Assembly (NCBI GenBank): GCA_001414345.1
Contig: LLCB01000205.1
Span: 1-64,000, forward strand
Origin: Hymenoscyphus infarciens
Taxonomy: Eukaryota; Ascomycota; Leotiomycetes; Helotiales; Helotiaceae
DNA: 64,000 nt
Direction of reading: 5' to 3'
The stretch's first letter is position 1, and each line of letters opens with the position of its first letter. A program made the translations under genes and the position numbers. The notes under the pieces were generated by a model. It was not told where the DNA came from, made no database searches, and worked only from the letters and a program-made list of their open reading frames with translations. Shown here in pieces: positions 12,001 through 24,900 of the stretch.

Positions 12001-15000
12001 TAGACGCCAAGAAACTAAAGTTATCCTGCTGATCTTGCTGCGCTCGTTGATGCTTGAGATGTTCCGCAGCATAAATATTCTTCATCCAAGAAGAAGTTGC
12101 GAGATCATGCTGGAAGATGAATTTATCATCACTGGTATCCTCGGAATGCCATTGTCTCAGGCGATCTCGACGCTTGGCTACTCGATTCGTGGCTGTGTCT
12201 TCGGTCTTTTTATTTTCGGTGTTGACGAAATCTTCCCATGCTTTAGACATGACTCCGAAGAAGAGGGCATCCAATTCTGCTCGCTGTGTATCAACCCAGA
12301 CAACGAAGGTTTCATTGTCAAGCTCCATCAACTTTTTGAAATCGGATGATAAGTTCTTGTGCTCATTCGATACTGCTTGTTGAAACATGGCTGAGGTCTC
12401 TTCCGGCTTCTGTACCAACATGATACGCCACAAATTCGCAGCTGCCAGGCGAACCCGTTCTCTGGAATCCACCAGCTTGATGTATAGTTGATAGCAAATC
12501 AGCCGAAGATATATGTCCTTCTTTTCTTCCCCAGGGTTTCTCTCGAACCCTTCAGGAGAAAGCATGACGGTTTGCCAGTATTGGAGTTTATCCATAAACG
12601 CCACCGCCTCATCTTCACTTACTTGGTCGTTATCCAAGTCCGACAGTCTCAACAAAACAACTCTCAAGAACACGTTCTTGATCGTTTGAATGGATGGGCT
12701 GCAAAGTCTAACATTCTTGATCTCCCAAATTTCTGGTCGCTGTAGATATTCCAGTACAGTGCCAGCAAAGTCCAATAATGGATCGGCACCACCTAAGAAC
12801 CATCCCTCAAAGATAGCTTCCCCCATGTGAGTCGCAAAACGGGCCATATTTTGTAAAACCCTCGTCTCCCACAAGGACTTTTGATCAAGTTGAATCGTGT
12901 TGTTGAGCTCTGAGATGGTATTGCGCAGCAAGTAGGATTCAAAATATGCATGATGCTCTTGAAAGCCAGGTGGTACTTTTAAAAAGAGTCCGAATCCCGT
13001 AAAGTCTTTTCGTACCATGACTTGGTCGATGAATATGTTGATGACAAGTTCTAGAAGTCCTTCCACAAGAGAATTACTGATCTTTTGTGCAGCAACTTTC
13101 TTCTTGGGCGACATGACAAGATTAAGTCTTGCAGAAGATGGGCTGAACTCGGACGGTCGGGATGTCAATAGGATGAATGATGATCCACGTCTTAGTGGTC
13201 TAGCTCTAGGCTGTGTGGGACTTGGTGGGAGCATGGTTTCTACAGTCGAAGTTCGTACCATCGGTGCTGGAGTCGTTGTTGAACGCGAGATTGGGCGGAT
13301 TATAACATCATCCCCATCAAAATTCAGGGGTTCGCGAGCGGTCAATTCAGTTTCTGGGCTGACAGTATCTGTACTCACAACCACCGGAAAGAGAACGGTA
13401 AGCAACAACCTGATATAATCCGAGGATACCGCAAAATCCCGGAACTCTGAAGACTTTCCATGCAAGTCTGCGAAGAATCGAATGACAGTATGCAGCACGG
13501 TAGCTTGTCCACCAACACGGACTTGTCTTGTTTGTTGAGTTTGTCGAGACTCCAACTCCTTGGTCAAAGACATAGACCTCCGTCTCGAATGCCCGGCAGG
13601 AACGCCCAAACTCGCCTTCTGCTCCTGATTCACAGCTCTCTCGGCCAACGGCGAATCAGGATCATCCTGCGTTCTCATAACATCCTTAATCCCATGTTTC
13701 AACATCTCAGTAATCACCGGCAGCACACCAGGGTAAACAACTTTGCAATTTTCGAACGTCTCAAGTAAACTAAAAAGTTCAAACGGTCTCTCGAAATCGA
13801 TTTCCGCGACATCGCGCCCGAAGAGAATGCAAAGGCAGATAGGCCATAGAGTGGAGATATCCCACCATCGCTTAAGTCTGTACCGCATGATCGCATATCC
13901 ACCTGTTTTTTGGGCGAATTTTGTGACGTAGCTGGAGCCGTGGATGACGAGCAGTCGGGCTAGAATTTTTGTACCGAGTACGACAACTTCAGGGTCGTCT
14001 TCGGTTAGAAGGTGTAGTAGCCACTGTGAATATTAGAATTTCATTCGACTCAGTTGTGGAATTTATCATACCTTGTTTGTCACAGTCCTAGCAAATTTCC
14101 TGATATTTGAAGTGCTTCCAGGCTCACACAATAGCTCTGAATACATTTCGAGGACTTTGTTACCAAGTTCTCTCTTGGATAGGGAGCTGTATGCGATATC
14201 TTTGCCGTCAAACAAAACGCTGATGGTTGGTCTTCTGGGGCCGCTTGTAGTCGAGCTTGTTCTGGTCAGAAGAGTGCCACCTTGCCCTTTCGGTGTTCGT
14301 GATGCTGAGCTGGCAGGTTTATGATATGCATAAGTGACGAAAAGGGAGAGTGATCGAAAGACTTCCGCAGTCATATTCGACTTTACCAAGCTTGTGAAAG
14401 CTGCCATAAAGTCAGGAAAGACTTCACGAGGGAAGCTGTCTGCTTTGAGTGCATCAAGGAACCTTTTGACAATTCCTAATTTTGATTAGAGGTGTGCAGG
14501 AAAGTCGCGACGGGACTGAGAACTTACGCATTCGGAAAAGTCTACGGGAATTGAATTGATGGAATTTGCTATTCACACCAAAGACAATAAACTGCTTATA
14601 ATACAGCTTTTGCGTGATTGAGGATGTCTTCCGCCACATATCGAAATCTACCAGCAAGATACGATATGCCAACGGATTGATGATAAATGATTCCTCTGGA
14701 TTTTCGTGATCATATCCAACGAAGCCAAGTACGAGGCTGAGAAGTCGGAAACCTAGCTGGTCGCGATCTTCTGTACTCAATGAAGAAGAATCATTGTTGC
14801 TGCCTCTCGATGAGACAACCATACCAGCTCCCATCTTACCACGAAGTAGAGCTCCGAGTATAGCGTATCCGTTCTCTCGTTCCATGGCTTCACTATTTCT
14901 CCAGCTATCTTTGATGCTCTCGAAGAGAATTTCCACAGCTCTGGTAATCCCATCCAAGGTGGTTGCATCTTCCACTAGTTTCAGTGCAATTCCAGCTAAG

Positions 15001-17189
15001 CCACCAAGTCGCCAGAGAGTGTTGTCCAGGGATTGAGGTACAATAACAACAGGGTCACCGGTAAGGACAGCGGTTCCTTGGGATCGAGCCAGAGCTTCGT
15101 TTATAGAAGGCACTGCGGCATTGATTGCCAACGAGGTTCCGTTGTTGTGGGTGAGTTGAAACAAATTATTGGATGCCATGCGGTTAAGCCCTCGGAGCAA
15201 TTGAGATTCGTTAATCTTGTGACGGTCATCGTCACCCAACACCGCCGAAGGCAAAATACTGAGTAGAATTTTGCTTTCAGGTACCAAATTACTGGCTTTC
15301 TCTCGGATGGCACTGATGATGTCCGAACTCTCATCTTTTCCAGGATGCATAAGCTCGTTGCGCATGCCTAAGGCGGCAGACGCTTCGTATGTTTGGAAAG
15401 AGCCTAGGCAATCCTGGAAGTTTCCATTATATCTTGGTCCTAGTCGGAAATATACAGCCACAAGATCATCGCTGAGGGCATCCTCGAAGAGATGAGCGGA
15501 AGCCAACGACCATCGGGAAAACACCACTCCTGGCCCAAGACGGGTGGATAAATCTTGTGGTGTTCCCAAGAATGCTTGAACCGGGTTCGTTTTAGTATTG
15601 GACGAAGTAAAAGCGGAAAAGCTCTCGTTGCCGGGATGAGTTGGAGGAGGCGGAGCCGGATATTGACATTTGACTTGTTCGACAAATTCCCCGTCCACAT
15701 ATAACGCTGCCTTGCTCGAGGACATGGTTCTGGGTCTTTTATGAACGTATGCAATATGGTACCAGCGGCGTTCATTAAAAGCAATGGACTTGAATCGCAC
15801 ACTAGGCCGTGAGGAAGTGACGGATGTTTGGAGGATAAAATTACGGGTATCTTTTTCGAGGTACGCAAGGACAAAGCATGTTTGAGTAGAATCAAATGCT
15901 CCGAATATGGTTGTGTGAGCATTAGGGTCGAAATGGTCAACGTAAATCCAGGTTGTAAACGTATAACCAGAGGCACTTGAAGGGGGAGGAAATGAGCGGC
16001 CCAAAGTAGGGAGCTCTACTGATGCATATCCATTCAAGGACAGGTCAAATTGAATATAAGCAGGTCTGGCCGAGTCCTTCAAGGATTGAAGAAGGAAATC
16101 GGTAGCAGCAGACGTTTTGCTACAAATAAGGTATTGGGCATCGCTGAGCGTACTGACACCAAGAGTTATGAGAGAGCTGCAGAGCTTCTCCACAGCGCCT
16201 CGTTCTGGGGCTGCAAGTGGAGAGTCGGCATCAAAGGCCAAGGGGAGGAGAGTTGAGAGAATTCCCGTACCATGGAGAGCTAAGAGATTGTGACTTGAAA
16301 TGGCCGCTATCTTGGCCAAGGTCAAAATGACGACGAGTGCTGCAGGGTTTACAGGTGTGTCTTTTGCTCGGGGGGTAGTTTTCCAAAAGTCGATAATGAT
16401 AGGGACCACATCTGCATTGTAAAGCAAGGCACTTTCTCGAAGAATGACCTGGAGTTTGCTATCCACGAGTTTCAGGACCTCCTCGTCATTTTCAACCGCG
16501 TCTTTTGATGGGCTCTTCCTTGTGTCCTCTTCACTACGAGAAAAGTAATCCACCGTTTCCTTGTCATTCGAATTTTCGGGGTCTGGGTGGATAGTTGGGT
16601 GTAGTCCAGCGGCCTTCTGGCAGAGTGCCTCGAAACGCTTGTCGTCTAGGGCAAAAGCCAACAATCTGCCAAACAGCTGGCCTTCGCCCCAAATATCCGA
16701 CTCACTTCCTCCAATTCCTATACTAGCTATAGTCTGTTCTAGAGCTGACCACCCGCCACCTTCCACCCTCCTCTGGAAATATCTACGGTTTCCATAATGC
16801 TCTCTGAATGTTTGTGCCAATATCCCCAATATTACCCCTATAAGTCCGTATAGTTGGGTCTTGGATTTGATATCTCGCTTCGAAGGGTGGTAAAAGCCTG
16901 AGTAGGCACGAAGGGTATCTAGAAGAACTTGGAAGCCGTGTAGATGTCGGAAATCATCGTTTGCTTTGGAGGATGGCACAGATGCGACCAGATACTGTCG
17001 GATGGATTGTGCTTGATCAATCAGAGTAGCCAAATCGGGATATGTATCGGAGGAAGCATTCTCGGGCACACATATTGTGGTCGAGAGGTTGCCTAGCAAG
17101 AGTTGAAGCTCAACGGTTGCTTTGGTACTCTCTGGTGGGGAAGATGCGACGGTCGATGAACGATGGCGCCGTGTAGTGCGAGTAGACAT
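9020..17189 (-). CDS. BPH1: BEACH/WD40 protein (Bph1/neurobeachin family), 2662 residues
   Basis: Four exons: 17189-14528, 14475-14072, 14023-9134 and 9052-9020, with introns of 52, 48 and 81 nt; the total of 7989 nt is exactly 2663 codons. The last exon supplies the C-terminus YEWDLVQRER after a GTGAGT donor, a GCTAATGAC branch point and a TTATTAG acceptor; without it translation runs on to an unlikely tail. Domains seen: concanavalin-A-like segment at about residues 405-590 (GYTFTTWIYVDHFDPN), PH-BEACH at about 1845-2000, BEACH at about 2035-2320 ([36 protein letters not shown]), and WD repeats to the end. The family scaffolds membrane traffic, vacuole and cell-wall sorting in fungi. The N-terminal third is armadillo-like and poorly conserved. 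The start ATG follows a CT-rich leader region; the subtilase gene lies divergently upstream. Confidence 0.95.
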
Positions 17190-19446
17190 AACTGTCTCTG
17201 CCTCCCTTCCCTTGACCCTTCTTCCTTTCTCCCAGATTTATGCTTGGCCCGTTATCCCTCCCTCATCGGTTGCATTGGTCTCCTATGCCGCAAAGAGGTT
17301 TGTATTCAGTTCTGGGTGCATCCGAACGCGCCGATTCGCGTCTGGGGATAATATGGTGGTAGGGGATGGAGGTGAACCGATCTGTATGGTGTGGTTGGAT
17401 ATGGCAGAAGCAAAGAACCTTTGAGGACTGGGTTACTGAATGTATTGCTGGTGGTGATGAGAGGCTGAGTGAGTGTATTTGGGCGATGTGTAGTTTGGTT
17501 GACAAATGGCTTCACCAGATGCAGGTTTCGAGTCTCGCTCGCAAATCAGAGAGGCGGGTTGTGCTCAGAGCGCGGTGCACCAAGTTTCCAAAGTCTGGCC
17601 AAGAGTAGGAGTGTGTGGGAATGCGTTACGATTTCAATTCACTTTTTGAGATACTTGCTCTACTAGACTATTCACTTGTCTCCTACACATCTAGTTGTGT
17701 TGTGTTGCATGGGAATACTCATTGCTCCCATGCCATAGTTCTTGGAAATACCCCAAGGCTGCAGCCAAGACTGGTTAATAGCGACGACGAATATAAGTCC
17801 AGCTTCTTTTTTATATAAAAATGACGACCGACAGACAGAGGCAGAAGAAGATCAGTTTAAACTCCTTCCTTATCTCTCACTCACTTCGCATGTCTTAGTC
17901 TATAAATGGCCTCGTGTTCTCCCCATGTGCCGAGCTTACATGGTGGTGGCCACTTTTGATGTCTCGAATTCTGCAGCCTCATGGACAAGGCGACCATTGC
18001 ATAAGCAGGAGGCTAGCAAGTAGAAAGCCTTGGCTAGGTATAAATACCTAGGTGTATGGGTATAAATGCGCTCAAGTTGCACGTGAAGAGCTGCTTCTTC
18101 TGGAAAAACTACCAGGTACTTAGTACCTATTCAGTTCGTTCTACAGGGCTCCCATAGTGATTCGAGTCATACGCCATTGGCCCCCATCCTCGCGAGTATC
18201 CTCATTCTTTTACCTTCTCCCGCCTGACTCCAGAGCCAGCCGATGTCATGCGGGCCGTTGCATCTGACCGCCGCAACAAGAACAAAGAGATAGAGGAGAT
18301 AAAGACGTCTATGCCTAGCTCTAGTCAAAAATATAAGTTGGTAGGCAATGGAGTCTGTTGATATCAAGCTGAAAGCTGCCTCGTACGATGTGAGTCTGTC
18401 TCGATGTGGAGTGTACTCGAGTACCTCTACGGGACCATCGGGTTTCTGTGCCGCCTAGTGCCTACCTACTAGTACGACTGCAAGACTTGTCTAGCCCTAA
18501 TTAAAAATCACAGAAATATACAGAAGATTCAAAGAGGTCTATCAGCTGTTGATTGATTACTAGAACGAAGCATCTAGCGTTTTTGGCTGCGATTGTGATT
18601 TAATCGAGGTTTCGCGACGCTATCTCATATACTAAAATCCGACCATCCATCCGTCCCCGTAGATGTACCTTGGTACCTTTTGCAGTTGTGGGGGTGATAG
18701 CGCTCCGGAAACATCCATCAGCTCAATCAGCTCAAACAGCTCAAACATGACGTTTTGGAAGGGTTGCCGTACCTTGCCGTACCTTACCTTACGTATGATA
18801 TATCTGCCTATTTGTAGAATACTGGGAGGAAGAGGTATCGAGGTATCGATGTAGATCTGGTAACCTGAGAATGAGATGAGCAAAGTGATTGTGTATCCAT
18901 AGCCTCTGATTTCTACTTCTCCCCGTTTCACAACCTCACCTCATGTTGTGCTTGCACTTGCATCACTCACTCCTCACTCCAGACAGAGGCACTCCAGACA
19001 GAGGCACTCAAGACGCTGATTGCAGCCAGATAAGAGACCAATACTACGGAGCCGTATACGGCACCCCATTCCAGGCCAAATGGCGAATCAGGCACAGCTC
19101 CGCCCCAATGAATCACCTGCCCAGGTGCCCCACCCCAGGATAGTGGACCCTCAGGTTTCCAGGGTTCTCTCTGGTTCCAATTGCAATTGCAGAGCAACAA
19201 GCTCGGCCTCCACTCGTAACCATCGCCAAGCCCATCGCAACCTACTTGAGCTCCCTCGTCATCCCAAACTACTCTTGCTCTCTCTCCTCTCCTTCCATCA
19301 ACACCATTTCTCAACGACAGCACCTCCAACTGTCTTGATCTCCCTCCTATCTCTACATCGCCATCTCCTTACCTACTTGTTTGCAGGCAGACCCAACATC
19401 TTAGCATCCCTCTCTTTCCTCCGCCCGAATCTCCAACTCGTTCATC
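17190..19446. promoter_or_regulatory. Divergent intergenic region between BPH1 and the subtilase gene
   Basis: 2.26 kb between two divergent starts. Near 18977-19010 a 17-bp unit (CACTCCAGACAGAGG core) is repeated twice with a third partial copy. Near 18731-18750 CAGCTCAAA-type 9-mers repeat. At 18115-18129 AGGTACTTAGTACCT is a perfect palindrome. The 19230-19440 stretch is CT-rich, as in strongly expressed fungal promoters and leaders. No gene or tRNA recognised. Confidence 0.5.
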
Positions 19447-21264
19447 ATGCGTGGGCTTATCGCTTGGTCGGTTCTGCCTCTGCTGGCGGCAACAGCTCCT
19501 ACAAACACCGAGACCATCCACGGTGACGCTGCTCCCATCCTCACATCCTCGAATGCCGAGTCCATCCCAGACTCCTACATCGTCGTCTTCAAGAAGCACG
19601 TCACCGAGGCCTCGGCTTCAGACCACCACAGCTGGGTGCAGAGCGTCCACTCGGAGAGCGAGAACGTCCGAACAGAGTTGAAGAAGAGATCACAGTTCCC
19701 CATCACCACCGATATCTTTGACGGTCTCAAGCACACATACAACATCGCTGGCGACTTCTTGGGTTATTCCGGCCACTTTGATGATTCCGTCATCGAGAAG
19801 GTCCGAAGGCATCCAGATGTGAGTACCCTGAAACCATCCAATCCTACACCTCCCATCTGCGACTATCTTTCCTTCATCGTCCTATCGTTGAGATGCCAGC
19901 TTGTGCCTCATTCGGTGCTTTGGTGCAACACCCGCCTCCCGCCTTGTTACCCCGGTTACTCCAAAGCTGGCGAAGCGGGAAAATCACACGTGATGGAATC
20001 CTCTCCCCCATTACTCGTGTTATCAGACTTCCCAAGCTGACTTGCTATCTTTCAGGTCGAGTATGTTGAGAAGGACTCCATTGTGCACACCTTAGGTGGT
20101 GATGACTCTGGAGAGCTAGAGAAGAACGCCCCATGGGGTCTTGCCCGTATCTCTCACCGAAAGAGCTTGGGCTTCGGCGACTTCAACAAGTACCTATATG
20201 CCGCTGATGCGGGTGAGGGTGTGGATGTCTACATTATTGATACCGGAACCAACACCGAGCACGTCGATTTCGAGGGTCGCGCACACTGGGGCAAGACCAT
20301 CCCAGCCAACGATGCTGATGAGGATGGAAATGGACACGGAACTCACTGCTCTGGTACTGTTGCAGGTCACAAGTACGGTGTTGCCAAGAAGGCCAATGTC
20401 TACGCCGTCAAGGTCCTCAAGTCCAACGGTTCAGGAACCATGGCCGATGTTGTCAAGGGTGTTGAATGGGCTGCCAACGCACACACTGAGAAGGCCAAGA
20501 AGGGAAAGAAGGGCTTCAAGGGCTCTGCCGCCAACATGTCTCTCGGAGGTGGTAAATCTCCCGCTCTTGACCGTGCTGTCAACGGTGCTGTTCAAGCTGG
20601 TATTCACTTTGCCGTCGCTGCTGGTAACGATAACGCCGATTCTTGCAACTACTCCCCAGCAGCCGCTGAGCAAGCCATCACCGTTGGTGCTTCTGCTTTG
20701 GATGACTCCCGAGCATACTTCTCCAACTACGGTCCTTGCAACGACATCTTCGCCCCTGGTTTGAGCATTCAATCTACCTGGATCGGAAGCAAGTACGCCG
20801 TCAACACCATCTCCGGTACCTCCATGGCCTCTCCACATATCGCTGGTCTTTTGGCCTACTATCTTTCTCTCCAACCTTCTTCCGACTCTGCTTACGCAGT
20901 TGCTGAGATCACCCCAAAGAAGCTCAAGGAGAGTCTCATCAGCGTCGCTACCAAGGGTGCTTTGTCTGATGTCCCATCCAACACTGAGAACGTCTTGGCA
21001 TGGAACGGTGGTGGATCATCCAACTACTCTTCCATCATCAAGGCCGGTAGCTACACTGTCAAGAAGGCCTCTACCCCATCTACCAAGCTTCCATCCACCG
21101 TTGAATTGTTGGAGGAGGCTATTGAGAAGGATTTCAACGTCATCTCTGGCGAGGTTGTCAAGGGCTCCAAGTCCGCCATGACCAAGGCTGAGAAGCTTTC
21201 CAAGAAGATTGAAAAGATGGTTGAGGAGGAGCTTTCCGAGTTCTTCCAAGAGCTTGACATGTAA
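19447..21264 (+). CDS. Subtilisin-like vacuolar serine protease (Prb1/PepC type), 526 residues
   Basis: Two exons, 19447-19818 and 20056-21264, around a 237-nt GT-AG intron (GTGAGT donor, TTTCAG acceptor, phase 0). It starts with a signal peptide, followed by an inhibitor I9 propeptide (about residues 43-120, SYIVVFKKHV) and a peptidase S8 domain. The catalytic triad is visible: Asp186 in IIDTG, His218 in GHGTHCSG and Ser380 in SGTSMASPHIAG. Length and the Cys next to the catalytic His match fungal cerevisin (Prb1/PepC), which processes vacuolar zymogens and degrades proteins during starvation and autophagy. A 130-residue tail rich in Lys, Ser and Glu follows the catalytic domain, as in vacuolar members. 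A secreted S8 protease is the alternative, but these are usually shorter. Confidence 0.93.
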
Positions 21265-21983
21265 GCAGTACGAGGATGGTCTCTTTACAAATTATAATGT
21301 GCAATCGATGCATTGCAGGAACATAGGCGTCGCGCCGACTTTTCTTTTTCTTTTTTAGTTTGTGCATCGCTTGGATGGTATTGGGTGGTGATTCGGGGTT
21401 CGTATTGTATGCACTTGGATTACCGGTTTCATTGCGTCATGAACTCCTCATAAAGGATTCTGTTGTAGTAACATTCAATAGATCGATTTTGAAATATTCC
21501 TGTCTTTTTCTTGATGTGATATTGAGGGTTATTTATGTCTTATTTATCGTGAAGGGGGAGGTCACCTTTTCATGGATGCAGAATGCTCAATGCCTCAAGC
21601 GAGGTCGTTCTTTCCCCTATTTCTCGTGCCGGGTAGGTACCTGCCTAGGTATTCTGCTTGTTTCTAGGTACGTTGCTCCGGGACACACATGATTGCCGGC
21701 TTGAAGTCAATCGGGAAATCTGGTATTGTCGCTCCTTCCTTGACATAGACGCCCGGCGCCTTCCATCATTTCTCTTCTTCTCTTTCCAGGCTCTCAACTT
21801 CTCTTCTTTCCATTTTCATGCGGATCGTCTTCCTCACTTTTGGTTAGTACCTGTGTACAGCAGAGCATCACCACCAAAGGCTGTATTGCATTCTACCAGC
21901 AGTTTTCATTTCAAATTACTTCATTTCCTGGGAGAAGAGAGAGAGAGAAACATTGCTTGCAAGCAGGCGTTACAAACAAAACG
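21265..21983. other. Intergenic region between the subtilase and the next plus-strand gene
   Basis: Holds the subtilase 3' UTR and the promoter of the downstream gene. GTAGGTACCTGCCTAGGTA and related AGGTA repeats sit near 21630-21670. CT-rich from about 21760. No gene recognised. Confidence 0.5.
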
Positions 21984-24900
21984 ATGTTCCGACGAAACAG
22001 CTCTACCCGGCTCGGTCGAAGCAAATCAACATCATCAGTTCATCGGGGCAAGCAGCATGAATCCATCGACCCCGAGGTTGCTCGTCAACACGCACACGCC
22101 GCAGCAACGTTAGCTTTTGCACGAGCACAGGAGAGAAGCAGTGCTGATTTATGCCACAGCCGCGGTCAAATTCACAATAATTCGAGAGTTCAGACATCCA
22201 GTTCTGAGAGAGTACAGCCATCATATTCACAACCACCGATCGAATCTTCCCATACTGGTGAACATGTCATCAAACGACAACAGAGTGTTCGATTCGCTGG
22301 CCCAAATGCGGTTCAAAGACGACAGTCTACCAATACAAGATCTACACAACATACCCTCCCCTCCAAAGCCAGTACCTCGACCCTTCGACCTGTTGCAATG
22401 ACCACTTCTGCTCCCGTACCAGCAGTCTATCGACCCCCAAGTCGAGCCTCATCCATTGGCAAAGCATCATTCGGCAATGCCACCGCACAAGCAGAGTTCG
22501 CTACTGCACTTGCTGCATATGACGAATATTACACCCGCGAACCCGAAGTCCCATCAACCCCTTCCTCGTATCGTCGACTTCGAAAGTCCAAGAGCATGTT
22601 TAGTCCACTTAAAGCTCCCTCTGTATTTTACACCAATGGAACACCCGAACGTTCATCCACCCGTCTTGGACGTCAGAATAGCACGACTAGTTCGAGAACT
22701 GCGAGGACTGCGAGGACTGCGAGATCGAAATCCTATCATATTGCTCCCTTGAGAACGCCGAAATCCATGAGTTTTTTGAGAGGTGGGCGAGATGGTCTTA
22801 CACATAAACATGATGAGGGCGTACAGCAGGCTCGGGATCGTTTCTTCCAACACGCAACTCAAGAAAGACTCCGTGAACAGCCATCATTCCTCTTTCGCTC
22901 ACGAACGCAAAAACCCGAGAAGCCGTTTCGAAAATCTGTCCGCAGTGGGAGTGAACATAGTGATCCATTGCCAGAACTACCTGATCACGACACCACGCCC
23001 TCCCCCCTCGTTCAGAACTCGAAGCTCCGAGAAAAAGCTCGAAAGGCCTCGAAGACTCTGAAATTCAAACTCAAACGCGTGTTTGGCCTCATAAAGGACG
23101 AGCCGGTTGTTATCCCCAACCAACAAGTCGAAGCTCACGAAACGCATGTGAGGCAGTATTCTTGTCCGCCTAATCAGGAGGCTTTTGAGGATATCCCGTA
23201 TCCGGATTCGGAAGCCTTATCCCGTGTTGCTTCTCGTCAGCCCTCGTTGCGTATTCTCGGGAGCAAGGAGCAATTGAGGAGTCATGCTGGGAGTGCGAGG
23301 AGTGCCAAGAGCTTCACGACGGATGATGATAATTCGCGGGTGACGAGTTGGACGAGCACGGCGGCGAATACGATTGGGAGTTCGGGGAATGCGAATCCGG
23401 CCAAGGTGTTGAGTGAGAGGGAGCAGCAGCGGTTGAGTATTATTCAGGAGAATGGGACGCATACCTCGAGTTCTTCTTTCCGGCGGAAGGGTGTTAGAAA
23501 TCAATTCTCGGCTCATCCTTTGGTAAGACCTCCTAGTCGGGATGCACCGGCTACTCAGAGTCAAGGGGTTGATAGTGCGAGGGTGTACTCTGCTCTTATG
23601 AAGAGGCTGGATGAGTGTAGTCCCAAAACCAAGCTTACGAATCGGGCGAGTGAGGATACCTTGAGGAGTCCGAGACGAAGTACTGATGGCAAGGAGAATC
23701 AGAAATATGCTACCATCCGACATGTTCGGAATGAGAGTGCGGAGGGTGGACAAACACATCGATGGGTCAAATCCGATTCTGTGCACTCTGCGAAAGCGGA
23801 GGATGTCTTTGGACTCACGGGGTCGCCTCATGTTCATCAATGGGTTCCTGCTGATGGCCTGAGGGAGAAGAGAATGAGGAGTGAGCATGGAGAGGGGGAT
23901 GTGTTTATGACTCTTGGTACCCATGTTCGAGCAAGAGAATCTGAACGAGAACCACAAGCAGGACATCAGAGGGCGTATTCGAATGCTTCAACGAGTGTTG
24001 TCTCGATTCAACAACCTAGCCACAAGACGAGTTTTTACACTGTTCCTGATGAAGTTGGGAGAACGCCTCAAGAAATTGCTTTGAAGAATGAACCAGTGGT
24101 CATCGAACCAACCAAGCGACTTCGAGAGTCGAGGTCGACCTTTTTCGGAGGAAGCACCATGACTATCTCCAGAACAACCAGTCCCTTCCGTCAAGCCATG
24201 CAAAGTGGCGACAGTCCTTCGATGCGAAAAGACGCAAAATCTCCAGCGAGGAAATCGGTTTACCTTGCTGTTGACGGAGGTTTCGACTCCGGCTCAATGG
24301 AGGACGAGAAGGCTGATAGTGTGAGTCTTTATTCGAGGACCACCAGCGGTCAAACTCTTGCTACGAATAGCGCGCTGAGTCTTTTGATTGATCAGCATGG
24401 GCAGATTGGAGGACAGGAACAGGTTGCCATCTCGGATTTGTCGGTGCATGATTCGAGCAAGGGGGATGTGGTCATTATCGATCGTTCTACCTATCGCTCA
24501 TTGAATAAGAGGGATACAGTTGCTGGAGGCCATCGGAGAGATGCGAGTAAAACTCATAGTGTGACTTCTTCGGCGGGGAGCAATGAGTGGAAACGGTGGA
24601 TGAGTTCTGAGGTTGCGAAGTTGGAACGGGGGAAGGAGAACCGGGATCAGAAAGCTGGTCCGTTGAACTCGCATCCGAAAATGGGCTCGGGATCTGGCTC
24701 GGTTGGAGGGAGGAAGGAATATATCAACTATGCACTTCCGAGGGCTTATCAACCCACCACTGCTGTGTCCGTGGGACATCTCAGGGAGAGCGCGCAGATT
24801 GATGATGAGGATGTGGAGGTTTCTCAGGGGACACGGGTGGGTGTTCGCTTACCTGCTGGGATGGTGGATGTACAGCAACAAAACCCACAGAACCAGAATC

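Noticed and set aside
23217..23966. Long minus-strand frame (249 codons) opposite the disordered-protein gene
   Set aside because: Shadow of a G/A-rich codon bias on the real strand. The reading is Arg/Pro/Thr low-complexity with no domain.
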